In this document: positions 23,701-37,944 of the stretch, piece after piece
How positions within the stretch are numbered: position 1 is the stretch's first letter
Layout: each line of letters starts with the position of its first letter
Assembly (NCBI RefSeq): GCF_000972845.2
Contig: NC_040017.1
Span: forward strand, 27,511,441 to 27,575,440
Direction of reading: 5' to 3'
DNA from: Larimichthys crocea
Taxonomy: Eukaryota > Chordata > Actinopteri > Sciaenidae
Length of the DNA: 64,000 nucleotides
Program-made: the position numbers and the translations under genes
The notes under the pieces: generated by a model
Told to the model about the DNA's origin: nothing
Seen by the model: the letters and a program-made list of their open reading frames with translations, nothing else
Databases searched by the model: none

Positions 23701-24254
23701 TGCAGAGTATTATAAACATGAGATATAATATAAATAAAAAATATAAACAATTATTACATTTAAAGACATCCGTTGGCAAATGGACAGGTAATGTAAACAG
23801 AAATGTATCATTTAAGATATAATATAATGTATATGTTATTGGCCAGTATGGACAGAACTTAACAGGATACAAGTGAGGTATATCAAGAAGAGAAATGTCA
23901 CAGTTGTGACGGCAGTGCAAAGTTTGCAATTTTTTTGAACTGAACTGGTTCCTAAAATAAAGGGGGAAGTGTCCGGACAACGACAGATACAACAAAACAG
24001 CAGGCTGTGTAATGTAATGCACACTCTTTGAATAAGCTCTGTGGAACCAGTGGCACCGTCAGGGAAGTTACGAGTTAGGACCCCACTGACAGGGGCCCCA
24101 AAAAAAATAGGTAACACCAAAAATATAAAGATTAAACCATCTCACTGAGTATATAATTTCAAATATAATAATGAAATTAATATCTTATCTCTTTTTTTTA
24201 CGTGTTTGGGGCAGTAAAAAAGTTAAATTAAACACCTTTAGCACTTTGAAACTG

Positions 24255-24772
24255 CACTGCAGACGTATGCAGACTGTATGCAGACTGTATGCAGACTGTA
24301 TGTAGACTGTATGTAGACTGTACGCAGTCTGTATGTAGACTGCATGTAGACTGTATGTAGACTGCAGACTGTATGCAGACTGTATGCAGACTGTATGCAT
24401 ACTGTATGCAGACTGTATGTAGACTGTATGCAGACTGTATGCAGACTGTATGTAGACTGTATGCAGACTGTATGTAGACTGTATGCATACTGTATGTAGA
24501 CTGTATGCAGACTGTATGCAGACTGTATGTAGACTGTATGCAGACTGTATGTAGACTGTATGTAGACTGTACGCAGTCTGTATGTAGACTGCATGTAGAC
24601 TGTATGTAGACTGCAGACTGTATGCAGACTGTATGCAGACTGTATGCATACTGTATGTAGACTGTATGCAGACTGTATGCAGACTGTATGCAGACTGTAT
24701 GTAGACTGTATGCAGACTGTATGCAGACTGTATGCAGACTGTACGCAGACTGTATGTAGACTGTATGCATGT
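24255..24772. repeat. 11-bp minisatellite with higher-order structure
   Basis: About 46 copies of GTATGCAGACT or GTATGTAGACT. Because 11 is not a multiple of three, all three minus-strand frames stay open and encode the same period-11 peptide, so these frames are not genes. A distinctive segment (ACGCAGTCTG...) recurs after 249 bp (24322 and 24571), showing a block duplication inside the array. Confidence 0.95.
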
Positions 24773-24779
24773 ACCAATC

Positions 24780-25157
24780 ACCAGTAGTAAATATTGTGCT
24801 AGTATTGAACTACACGATGTAAAACAGCTGCAGGCCTTTAATTAGAGTTATGTAAATCTTTTGATGGGATAGTCAGGTCCTGGAGATGTGGTGACAGCAG
24901 CTGCACAGAGGGGCCCAATTTGATTTTGTTGTCATGGGGACCAAAAATCCTGGCGGCAGAATAGTGCCACTCAGCTTTAATTTTGATTATTTGTTCAACC
25001 CCAAAACGTTTTATTTTGAAGGCGCGTCCCGGAAGCCGCAGCCCCTCGTCCCGCACAGCTTGACCCGGTAGGCTCCTCACTGCCTCCATTCATTGCTCCC
25101 GCACACAGTCGCATCCCGCACCGAGCCCTCCCCTCCTGTTTCTCTCCGCCTGGAAAG
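24780..25157 (+). promoter_or_regulatory. rsf1: rsf1 promoter and 5' UTR
   Basis: The G+C and CpG content rises from about 25020, with CGCGTCCCGG and CCCGCACCGAG segments before the start codon at 25158. No TATA box is seen. The preceding 200 bp are AT-rich without features. Confidence 0.5.
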
Positions 25158-25636
25158 ATGGCTGCTCCGGTGGTGGTGAGGAGCTTCGGCCCGGCGCTCT
25201 GCCCGAGCTTCGCGGAGGTCTGCTCGTTCCTGGAGCGGTACGGAGCGACGCTGGATCTACCGGAGATGACTTTCCCGCAGATGGAGCGGTATCTGCGGGA
25301 CACGACGACAGGTGAGTGATCGGTTGTAGTGGCGATGGTTGGGGCGAAGAAGTGGTGGAAAGCTGCGACACTTGAAACCGAAGGAGAAGGGGTCCACCAC
25401 TACCAGCACCACCATCATCGTGATGAGGAGGAGGAGGAGGAGGACGGGAAACGGTGAGTGTGTGGCCCGGCGGAGCAGCGTCAGACCCGGGGTTCAGTCC
25501 GCCGCCTGTCCGCCTCCTCTCCGGGGGCTGAGCCCGATTTATCTCCGGCCAAGTTTCTGAGGAAACACTCGGACACGGAGGAGCAGCTAACACGGAGCTA
25601 GCCCCACACACTCACACACACTCACACACACTTTGG

Positions 25637-25675
<39 letters not shown>

Positions 25676-25819
25676 AAGTTAACCAGCGGACACACACACA
25701 CGGACACACACACGGTGTGGTGAGGTATCCTGACACACACACGGACACACACACGGTGTGGTGAGGTATCCTGATGTTGTCAGGTCTGATGTGTTAAACT
25801 TGGAGTGGGAGCCATGATG

Positions 25820-25890
<71 letters not shown>

Positions 25891-25968
25891 GCTCCGGAGC
25901 GGTGTCAGGTGTAATTTTTCCCCGGCCTTGCCTCACAGGCAGCCGGGCTGGACTGACACCAACGTCCC

Positions 25969-26015
<47 letters not shown>

Positions 26016-29000
26016 TGACACTCTCCATCTTTACCGGCTGTCACACCGGAGTGACCGACGTTAGATAAAAACATGGATGTTATTTGTTTATTTATTTATT
26101 TATTTATTTATTTATTATTTATTTGATTTAACCGTTGGTAGAGTGGCTGTCAAATATGCGCATGCGCAGTCAGTAGGGACTTAACGCAGGCTAACTAGTT
26201 AGCATTGTAGCATTCCGTGAAGTTTGAGTTAAAGTGAAACACAAGCTTCTTCATCTGTTTATTATTAACTATTAAGCTTCTTTATTTAATAACTGTGTTT
26301 GACACTCTGAGCTTCATGTTTTAGCAGCTCAGTCTGCCGTGTGTCTGTTAGATACTGTTCATTACCGTTAGTTCGCTTAGCTTCAACGATCACTGCAGTT
26401 AATGCTTGTTTATATTTCATTGTTTCAGCAGGGTTGGTTAGTGTTTAAATGTGTTTTTATATTTCATGTTTCGGCCCAGGGTTATAGAGTTAAATGGTGT
26501 TTATATTTCATGTTTCGGCAGGGTTAGAGTTAAATGTGTGTTTATATTTCATGTTTCGGCAGGGTTGTTAGATTAAATGTGTGTTTTTTATTTCATGTTT
26601 CAGCCGGTGTTAGAGTTAAATGGTGTTTTATATTTCATGTTTTCGGCAGGGTTAGAGTTAAATGTGTGTTTTTATTTTCATGTTTCAGCAGGGTTAGAGT
26701 TAAATGTGTGTTTTATTTCATGTTTCAGCGCGGTTAGAGTTAATGTGTGTTTTATATTTCTGTTTCGGCAGGTTAGTTAGAGTTAAATGTGTGTTTATAT
26801 TTCATGTTTCGGCAGGGTTAGAGTAATGTGTGTTTTTTTCATGTTTCGGCCAGGGTTAGGTTAAATGTGTGTTTATATTTCTGTTCGGCAGGGTTATGTT
26901 AAATGTGTTGTTTATATTTTCATGTTTCGGCAGGGTTAGAGTTAAATGTGTGTTTATTATTTCATTGTTTCGGCAGGGTTAGAGTTAAATGTGTGTTTAT
27001 ATTTTCATGTTTCGGCAGGGTTAGAGTTAAATGTGTGTTTATATTTCATGTTTCGGCAGGGTTAGAGTTAAATGTGTGTTTATATTTCATGTTTCGGCAG
27101 GGTTAGAGTTAACTGTGTGTTTATATTTCATGTTTCGGCAGGGTTAGAGTTATGTGTGTTTATATTTCATGTTTCGGCAGGGTTGAGTTAAATGTTGTTT
27201 ATATTTCATGTTTTCGGCAGGGTTAGAGTTAATGTGTGTTATATTCATGTTTCGGCAGGGTTGTTAGAGTTAAAGTGTGTTTTATTTCATGTTTCGGCGA
27301 GTTAGAGTTTAAATGTGTGTGTTATATTTCATGTTTCGGCAGGTGTTAGAGTTAAATGTGTGTTTTATTCATGTTTCGGCGGAGGGTTAGAGTTAAATGT
27401 GTGTTTATTTTCATGTTTCAGCAGGGGTTAGGTTAAATGTGTGTTTATATTATTGTTTCGCAGGGTTAGATGTTAAATGTGTTGTTTATTTTTCGTTTCG
27501 GCCGGGTTAGTTTAAATGGTGTTTATATTTTCATGTTTTCGGCAGGGTTAGAGTTAAATGGTGTTTATATTTCATGTTTCGCAGGGTTAGTAGTTAAATG
27601 CGTGTTATATTTCATTTTTCGCAGGGTTAGAGTTAAAAATGGTGTTTATATTTCATGTTTCGGCAGGGTTAGAGTTAATGCGTGTTTATATTTCATGTTT
27701 CCGGCAGGGGGTTAGAGTTAAATGCGTGTTTATATTTCAGTTTCGGCCAGGGTTAGAGTTAAATGCTGTTGTTTATATTTCATGTTTCGCAGGGTTAGAG
27801 TTAAATGCGTGTTTATATTTCATGTTTCGGCAGGGTTAGAGTTAAAGTTGTGTTTATATTTCATTTTCGGCAGGGTGTTAGAGTTTACGATGCGTGTTTA
27901 TATTTTCTGTTTCGGCAGGGTTAGAGTTAAAGTGTGTTTATGTTTCATGTTTCGGCAGGGTTAGTGTTAAATGTTGTGTTATAATATTTTATGTCGGCAG
28001 GGCAGGGGTTAGAGTTAAATGTGTGTTATATTTCATGTTTCTTGGCAGGGTTAGAGTTTAAATGTGTGTTTATATTTCATGTTTCGGCAGGGTTAGAGTT
28101 AATGTGTGTTTATATTCATGTTTCGGCAGGGTTAGTGTTAAATGTTGTGTTTATATTTCATGTTTCCGCAGGGGTTAGAGTTAAATGTGTGTTTATATTT
28201 CATGTTTCGGCAGGGTTCGAGTTAAATGTGTGTTTATATTTCATGTTTCGGCCGGGTTAGAGTTTAAATGTGTGTTATATTTCATGTTTCGGCAGGGTTA
28301 GAGTTAAATGTGTGTTTAATTTATGTTTCGGCGGGTTAGGGTTAGAGTTAATGTGTGTTTTATATTTCATGTTTCGGCCGGTTATGAGTTAAATGTGTGT
28401 TTATATTTCATGTTTCGGCAGGGTTTTTTGTTAGAGTTTAAATGTGTGTTTATATTTCATGTTTCGGCAGGGTTAGAGTTAAATGTGTGTTTATATTTCA
28501 TGTTTCGGCGCACGGGTTAGAGTTAAATGTGTGTGTTTATATTTCATGTTTCGGCAGGGTTAGGTTAAATGTGTGTTATATTTCAGTTTCGGCAGGGTTA
28601 GGTTAAATGTGTGTTTTATATTTCATGTTTCGGCAGGGGTAGAGTTAAATGTGTGTTTATATTTCATGTTTCGGCAGGGTTGTAGTTAATGTGTGTTTAT
28701 ATTCATGTTTCGGCAGGGTTAGAGTTAAAGTGTGTTTATATTTCATGTTTCGGCAGGGTTAGAGTTAAACGTGTGTCTATTTCATGTTTCGGCAGGGTTA
28801 GAGTTAAAATGTGTGTTTATATTCATGTTTCGGCAGGGTTAGAGTTTAGGTTAAACGTGTGTTTATTTTCATGTTTCGGCAGGGTAGGTTAAATGTGTGT
28901 TTATATTTCATGTTTCGGCCGGGTTAGAGTTATGTGTGTTTATATTTCTGTTTCGGCCGGGTTGAGTTAAATGTGTGTTTATATTCATGTTTCGCGGGTT

Positions 29001-32000
29001 AGAGTTAAATGTGTGTTTATATTTCATGTTTCGGCGGGTTAGAGTTAAATGTGTGTTTATATTTCATGTTTCGGCAGGGTTAGAGTTAAATGTGTGTTTA
29101 TATTTCATGTTTCGGCAGGGTTAGAGTTAAATGTGTGTTTATATTTCATGTTTCGGCCAGGGTTAGAGTTAATGTGTGTTTATATTTCATGTTTCGGCAG
29201 GGTTAGAGTTTCATGTGTTTATATTTCATGTTTCGGCAGGGTTTGAGTTAAATGCGTGTTTATATTTCATGTTTCGCAGGTTAGGTTAAATGTGTTTTAT
29301 ATTTCATGTTTCGCGGGTTTTAGGGTGTTAGAGTTAAATGTGTGTTTATATTTCATGTTTCGGCAGGGTTAGTAGTTAATCGTTGTTTATATTTCATGTT
29401 TTCGCGGCAGGTTAGAGTTAAATGCGTGTTTTATTTCATGTTTCGGCAGGGTTAGAGTTAAATGCGTGTTTATGATTCATGTTTCGGCAGGGTTAGAGTT
29501 AAATGCGTGTTTATGTTTCATGTTTCGGCAGGGTTAGAGTTAAATGCGTGTTTATATTTCATTGTTCGGCCGGGTTAGAGATTTAGAGTTAATGTGTGTT
29601 TATATTTCATGTTTCGGCGGGTGTTAGAGTTTAAATGTGTTGTTTATATTTCATGTTTCGGCAGGGTTGTTAGATTAAATGTGTGTTTAATTATCATGTT
29701 TGTTTCGCAGGGTTTGGTTAGAGTTAATGTGCGTGTTTATATTTCATGTTTCGGCAGGTTGTGTTAAATGCGTTGTTATATTTCATGTTTCGGCAGGGTT
29801 AGTGTTACAATGCGTTGTTTTAGATTTCATTGTTTCGCAGGGTTAGAGTTAAATGTGTGTTTATATTTCATGTTTCGGCAGGGTTAGAGTTAAATGTGTG
29901 TTTATATTTCATGTTTCGGCAGGGTTAGAGTTAAATGTGTGTTTATATTTCATGTTTCGGCAGGGTTAGAGTTAAATGTGTGTTTATATTTCATGTTTCG
30001 GCAGGGTTAGAGTTAAATGTGTGTTTATATTTCATGTTTCGGCAGGGTTAGAGTTAAATGTGTGTTTATATTTCATGTTTCGGCAGGGTTAGAGTTAAAT
30101 GTGTGTTTATATTTCATGTTTCGGCAGGGTTGGAGTTAAATGCGTGTTTATATTTCATCTTTCAGCAGGGTTAGAGTTAAATGTGTGTTTATATTTCATC
30201 TTTCAGCAGGGTTAGCGTTAAATAATAATGATGAGAAACTTTTAGTTTAACGTGCCAGTGACAGAAAACTGGAATTTCCTGTAAATTCACGGGCTCCGTG
30301 ACAGTCTCACGTTAACAGCCTCTTTTGTCCCAGGTTGTTTTTTTTTTTTTAGTTACATGTATTTTTTTTGTTACATGTGTGGTTAGAAATGCCAGTGGAA
30401 ATCTTTATCATCGTGGAGGCAGAACAGGTAGTCATAGCAGTGTCATGACAACAATAATCAGAGGACAGATGCAACAATAAACATGATTAAACACATGTAC
30501 TAATGTATAATAAAAAGTAGTTTGACGCAGTCTCCATTGAAAGTTCACATGAATATCAAATCAAATCAGGTTTTATTTGTATAGCCCAAAGTCACAAAGT
30601 CCATTTTAACTTTCCAAGTGTGACGTGCTGAGTCTGTGCTGCAGTGGTCCGGGTTTGATACCAGCCCGGGCCCTTGGCTCCATGTCTGCCCTGCCTCACT
30701 GTGTCTCTCTCCAAGCTGCCACTATCTAAAAAAAGCAGAAATGCAAGAGTGATGTAAGTTATAGTAAACATCAATTTACCTAGCTAGCACATCTCCAGGT
30801 GTAAGGAAAAAATAACAGTGTATGTATATTATAAGCAGCATAACAACACTGACAGGTGTGTCTCTTTTTTTATTGTTTATCTCAAGGCATTTGAGTTGCA
30901 CTGATAACGAGGCTCATAAGCCCCCAAACATAGTCTGTTTACGTCAGTATGAACACGACATTCATTCATTCATGGCTGGAATTGTAATTTTCCAACAGCT
31001 GCTGGTAAAAATGTGAACTAAATACACAAGCAAATGAAGGCGCGGTGTTTAGATCGAAAGGTACTGCTGTCAGGTTGTGTTGACTGCTGTTACAGACAGT
31101 TTTTCTATTAATCAACACTTTGTTTTTTTATATATAAATCTGATCTGAATGACCTGAAACAATCTAACACTGTTACACAGATAATCATTTCTGATCTGAT
31201 GTGTCTTCCAGTTCCTAAACCCCTTGTGGAGCTTCACGTCAAGCTGCTCAGAAAACTGGGGAGGTCTGTGTCTACTGACCGCTGGGAAAAATACCTGGCT
31301 AAGGTGAGGGCTCTGTGTTTATGTGAGTGTGTGTGTTCCTTTTAGACTGACTGCACTTGACTTGAGTAAACATGAAGAGGTTCAGCTTTGTCAGCTTGGA
31401 GTGCTCACTCGCTGCTTTTCAAGAGGCACTTCTCAGGTTTGCGCTCCAGTTTCTCACCTGTGGCCACCAAGTGTTTAATTAGTGTGACTGGGATGCAGTT
31501 ACAACCCATTTTTACAAAGGTGTATAGGTGTACAGAAAACTTTGACCTTGTGGAGTTTAAGTGGAGAACTTTCCATTAACCGTGGAGCCCGACTTCTGTT
31601 GACAGAAGACGTATGAAAGATTAAACTGGACATATTAGTTTGTTTAGGTTTGTTATGCAGTGACTACATCTAGTTGTTGTTTCCTGTAGGTTTGCCAGGA
31701 GTTGAACAATACCTGGGCATGGGAGCTGGAGCAGAAGGGCTACCAGGAAATGTCCATGGAGTGCAAGTCAAGCATCCTGAAAGTACGACATTCCCTGTTT
31801 TTACTAAAAATAATGAGCGAACCACAAAGAAATATCTGCAGCATCCACACTGACCTTCTCTTCTCCTTCCTCCTCTTTCCTCACCTTCAGTATCTGTGCG
31901 AGTGTCAGTTCGACGACAACCTGAAGTTCAAGATGGCCATCAATGAGGAGGACCCGGAAAAAATGCGTCTGCAGCCTATAGGTCGGGACCGGCAGGGCCT

Positions 32001-34567
32001 GATGTACTGGCTTCAGCTGGACCAGGAGCAGAACATCAGGCTGTACACGGAGGAGCAGGACGACCAGGACGGATCCACCTGGAAGTGCATCGTCAGGTAG
32101 TACTGTGATGTTTTGATCTGGTGGACGTACCTGATGTCACTGCTGGATAACATGCTGCAGTGTCAGTTCACCAGTTCATGCTCCAACTCCATTTAAGTCC
32201 TGCTCTCCTCTTATATCTTGTCTTCTCAGGACACGCAACGACCTGGCTGAAGCTCTGGAGCTTCTAAAAGCACAGGTTGAACCAAACCTGGATCAGGGCC
32301 GGGACCAGAACCAAGCTGGACCAGGGAGCACCAGCCCTACAGAGAAAGATGCAGGTGTGCTGGGTGAATGAGTAGATATCGTTTTGGATTGTAGGGTTTA
32401 TATAATGGATGGAAAAAAATGACATCATCAACATTAAACAACTGAAAATACACAAGAGACTGAAGGACTGAGTGTGTGTTTGTGTGTGTCATGACCATTT
32501 AGGGGATGAGACCATCGGAAAAACTAATCCCGAACCCTCCAAGACCACAGAGGAACACACTGATGATACGAAGGCTGACCCTGTAAACGAAGAGAAACCA
32601 CTGAGACCAGGTACAGAGAGTAAACAACCCCACAGTTCCCAAGCCAAGTCCCTGTGGACTAAACTACTGCTGCCCCTCAAAGTACAGATGTTGTGCTTAC
32701 ATGGTTAGAGTTTTAAACCCCAAGGGCACCAAACAATTTAGTTTTTATTACCGAAAAAGATGGATGGGAAACCAGCCAGCGTATCCACTACTGCCAGCTA
32801 CTTTTACAGTTTCACCTGTCAGATAAAAGAAGAAGAGAAAACGACCTTTGAATGATCGACACCTCATTTTGAGTATGATCGTTTCGTGTTTTTTGTTTTG
32901 CAGTGGTGAAGCTGGAGCAGACGCAGCCTGTCAAGCAGGAAAACACTGAGGCTGAGGTCAAAGAAGAGAAGACGGACCACAAGCCTCCTGTCTTCGATAA
33001 TCGTGTGAGCACGATCACCACCATCATCAAAGCGGAGACCAGAGACTCTGACGGCCCCAAGAACACCGTATCGGTCGTCATGGCACCAGGTGCGGCTGTG
33101 ACAAAACCGGAAATGAACAAGGAAGTGGAAGCCGAGCGGGCGGTCGTCAGGAGCAGCCAGCAGGCCAAGATACCACTGAAGAAGAGGGAGCTTAAGCTGG
33201 CCGAGAGCTACCACAGCAACCACCTCAACAACAGCAACAGCAGCAGTATTATTGTCTGTAACCCTTCAGTGATCCAGACCAAGGACGGTCACGGAAGAGA
33301 CGGGAAGGTGCCTAACTTATTAGCGCCCCCTGTCGGTCAAGCTGTCTCACAACAGCAACTAGTGGTCACTGCATCGAGGCAGGAACTGACCAATGGGAGA
33401 GCGTCTCTCCTCCTGCCACACAAAGAGGGACAGAATGGAGTCATAGGGGTCATAGGTCAAGTTGGAGTTGTAGGTCATGTAGGGGTCATCCGCAGCCCGT
33501 CTGAGCGTCACAGAGCCGTCGGCGCTGAGCAGCAGGAACAGAACGGGCCGAGTTTAGACCACCAGGGGTCCAGAGCTGTTGAGGAGGAGCGGGAGGTGAG
33601 CCGGCAGTCAGTGTTGGTAAGGAAGGGACCCGTTGAAGGGGAGGCGCCGGCTTCCACTCTGATTCCTCATGTGGTGATGGAGGCTCAAACTGCCAGGAAG
33701 CTACCATCCATAAAATCTGATCAACCCCCTGAAGTCGTAGAGAGAAAAGTGGATTCTGTTAGTGTTTCCTCGTTGTCTCATTCCACAGAGGAGCCCAAAA
33801 GACAGACGGCAGAAGATCAGGGTAAGAAAACAACAGAGGAGCCGTTAGACAGGGGGACGAAAACAAGCCACAGCAGTCATCAGCAGAAATGTGACAACCT
33901 GGACGAGAGGGAGGACAGGAGACGAGAGGCGTCTGAGCGTCCTGTGGCAGAAGAAGGAAGTAAAGATGACCATGAAAAGAATAAAAGCACTTTAGGAAAG
34001 CTGGAGGCAGATTTAGGGAGCACCGTTCCACAGCTGAAAGTAGACCAGCAGGATAAAAAGGAGCACCAGGGAGACGGGCTCAATGGTGCTCTGGCAGCCC
34101 CGTTTAGGGTGAAGGACCCTGGGCTTGGATCAGAGGAGAAGAAGGGTCCCCGTGAGGAAGCTTCCTCTGAGCTCCAGAAAGAAGGAATCAGATTGAAGAT
34201 CAAGATTCCTCCTCACCGGAGAAACAAGTTGAAGGGAAAGGGGGGAAAGGAGGAGGAGAAGGAGAGGGAGCAGGAGGTGCAAGAGGAAGGGAGGCCACTG
34301 AGGAGATCTGCAAGGATTTGCAGGTATGTGTGTAATAAAATATGAAACTGATGCATCAGAGAATAAACTCTGTATTTGTCTTTGTCCATTGTGATCACAG
34401 CTACAGCTGGTTTGTTTCTGACAATAAATTCAGCTCCGTCTTCATACCTTTTTTCTTGAAGATCATCTGCTTTGCCAAAATGCAGGCCAAGCTCGAAGGT
34501 GGCCGAGAGCCAGAAAAAGAAACCACAAAGAAAACAGGCACTGCCCAGCAGAACGAGGGGAGAGGAT

Positions 34568-34599
<32 letters not shown>

Positions 34600-34979
34600 C
34601 GATGAAGAGGAGCAGGACTCAACTACAAAGAAAGACAGAAAAACAGAACCTGCTGGTCAAATCAGGAAACAAAGGGTAAGCAGTGTGTGTCCTGTGAGAG
34701 TGAACACATCGACCAGCTCTGTTCTACCTGTTTGACTCTTTCTCTTCTTCTGTTGCTTTTTTAAAGGGTAAAAGGAGGCATCGACGCCCCCGATGGTCCA
34801 ACATTCGTTCAAAGAGACGCAAACTAAATGAAGGAGGGGAGGTGGAGGACAGAGGGAAGAAGCAAGGAGAGGAGGAGAGTGACGGAGAGAGCGACTCCGA
34901 TGAATCCTGTAAATCAGAGGAGCTTCCCAGCGAGGACGCCTGCAGTCACTGTGGGCTGCCCAACCACCCCGAACTGGTG

Positions 34980-35030
<51 letters not shown>

Positions 35031-35123
35031 ACCCCTGAACTTTTTCAAACTCCAGTGTATTTCCATCTTTGAGGCAGCTTTGGTAAACTTCCCTGTTTCA
35101 ACATGTCGGTGTCCTCGAGCACA

Positions 35124-35163
<40 letters not shown>

Positions 35164-36159
35164 AATGGTTTTCCCAGTTTGGTGTGGAGGAATTTGACTG
35201 ACCTGCACTCAGCCCTGACCTTTGACCTTTGGGATGAACTAGAGCACCGCCATCCCTGTTGCATCTCGCTGATACTCTCGTGTCTGGATGGGAGTGAATC
35301 CCTTCAGTCAGGTTGTGGAGGCTTGTGTGTCCATACACTTTGATTACACTGTAGTATTCTGCTGTACAGTCAGATAAAAATAACCCAGCTGTGTGTGATT
35401 TGGTTCTAAGGGTTGGATGGAGATGTTGGATGTTTGAGGAATTTTACTGTTTTTCCCAAAGTCAGAAACTATTAACAGACTTCTTATAAATCTGCTGTAG
35501 TCTCTCTCTATCCTGACTCAGTTGTTGAGTTCACAAAAGCAAAACGCTGAAGCCATGTAAGGCTTTGTTCATAGTTTCATATTGTGAATGAAACTATGCA
35601 AAGAGTTATTTCACTGTGTGTGTGTGTCCTCCCTCAGATCCTGCTGTGTGACTCCTGTGATAGCGGATACCACACTGCCTGTCTGCGGCCGCCGCTCATG
35701 TTGATTCCTGACGGAGAATGGTTCTGTCCACCCTGCCAACATGTAAGCTGTGTGTGTGTGACAGAGGCAGGCTGACATGTAGGCACACATATAACACGTT
35801 AGACCTCTTATGTAGATGGATGGTAAGATGGGTTAAATGTTTTTGATGTTAGTAACAGTGTAACACACGACTCAGCCCTGACACAAGCAGTCAAACAAGA
35901 ACCTTTCCTTTAAAACAGTCTCAAACTGCCAAAATATGAATCAGCAAATAAGATTTTAGTTGTGATGAGTCATGAGATGAGCTTTGGACACATTTCAGTG
36001 CTGAGGTTTGATCTCCAGCCCGACGAACAAGCTTTCAAACGGTTGACAGATTTGTGGTGTTTGGTTTTTCTCCTTTCAGAAGCTGCTGTGTGAGAAACTG
36101 GAGGAGCAGCTGCAGAATCTGGACAGTGCTCTGAAGAAAAGAGAGAGAGCAGAGAGGAG

Positions 36160-36200
<41 letters not shown>

Positions 36201-37881
36201 AGATAAACCTCTGAAGAAAATGATGGATTTGGACCCTCCTCCTTTCTCTCTGTGTGTCTCTCAGGAGGGAGCGGCTGGTGTATGTGGGAATCAGTGTGGA
36301 GAACATCATCCCTGTGAGTAATTCATGTGTGGCTTTTAGGATCTTTATTCTTCTTCTACCCTGAAACCATAGACGGCATAAAATCACGCCCAGGTTTATG
36401 AAGAGCCGTTGTGAGGGTTCGTCTCAGTGCGGTGGCTCTGGTCGTTCCCATCTTGGCAGTCCTGCCTCTGCCGCCTCCCGGCTGATCTAAAAATAAGAAA
36501 AGAAAGTACAAAAGTCTGAAATTCAGTTTCAGTCTCTAGAGTCTACAGTCTCAGTCGATGGATGAGATTTAGTAATTACTGTCACTTTATATTTTTAAAG
36601 ATGTACAAAATCAAATAATTTGAACTTTTTATCTGTCACCTCAAAACTTTTTATTCACAAATCAAACAAACAACATAGCAGTGATTTAAACCTAATCTGT
36701 TTCTAACCGGACGTTTCTGAGGAATGAAAAATAAAAGTGTTGCCATCAAACAGCTGTGAACCTCCGACACAGAACTGACCTTTGAACAGTTTAAACCTGT
36801 GCGACAAACTTGGTATGATATTAAACATGGTTTGACTGACTCAGGAGGGAGATGAAGAGGAAGAGGAGAAGTCCACGAAGAAGAAAGATCCCAAGAAGAG
36901 CAAAAATCTGGGGAGGAGATCAACCAGAACCAGGAAGCACATCAGCTACAGGTGGGTGTGGGCTGGTGGGGTTAAGGGCCCGGTGGAGTTTTCTTATGTC
37001 AGTGTTTCTCACCAAAACACACCGTGTCATCGAGGTGTAACAGCAGGACGGTTCCCTTTCTTAAAATAATGTGGACCTCCATGTTTCCAGTAGCAACCAA
37101 CCCGTGGAAATGGCATTGCAGCTATAACTTTCTAGTGACTTGCATTAATGATAACTGTTAAAATGACCCGACTGTGTCAACAACTGCTTTGTATGTGTGC
37201 GTTGCAGGTTTGATGACTTCGACGACGCCATTGATGAGGCTATAGAGGAAGACATCGGGGACATCTGTGGCGGTGAGTGCACAATTCAAAACAAAGGAAA
37301 CTTCTTAGAGTGCAGATGTTCTGAGCGGAGGGGAATAAATCTGTATCACACTGTAAATTCATCACTAACACGATTCCCTGCTTTGAAGACTGGGCAGGAA
37401 ACAACCACATGAATAATGGCTTAGTGTGAATTAGTTATTCCTGTAAGACGGCATAATACCAGATTAATGAGACTGACACACCTAAATGGAATGCAGCCAT
37501 TGTTCATGTTAGCAGAGCAGACTTTCTGCTGTTACATGTCAGGATGTGGTCGGAGTAACGAGCTCCAGTTCAGTCAGCGCGTTAGATAAAAAAGTTCAAA
37601 ATCAGTGAAGCGGTAATAAACTCAACCCTAATGTGTAAATTTAATATAAAACATCTAATAAAAGTTTGTATATGAGAAGCTGAACTTTGTTTCTCTTTTG
37701 TTGCTGCAGGAGCAGAGCAGGGCAAAGACATCACAGCTGTCCTGTCAGAGGACGGCAAGGGTCAGCGGCCAATCAGAAGCCAGGCTCGTTCTGCCAGAAA
37801 CAGGAAGAGGAGGAGACTGAACGACCTGGAGAGTGACAGCACGGCGGCAGAGAGCGAGGACGAGTTCATGCTTAGCAACAG

Positions 37882-37944
<63 letters not shown>

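Noticed and set aside
24185..24781. Three long overlapping minus-strand open frames with SAYSLHTV-type repeats
   Set aside because: They are an arithmetic effect of an 11-bp repeat, which gives the same peptide in each frame. No splice context or homology.
26534..29246. Series of small plus-strand open frames with FHVSAGLELNVC peptides
   Set aside because: Generated by the 41-bp minisatellite inside rsf1 intron 1; frames change with the indel noise.
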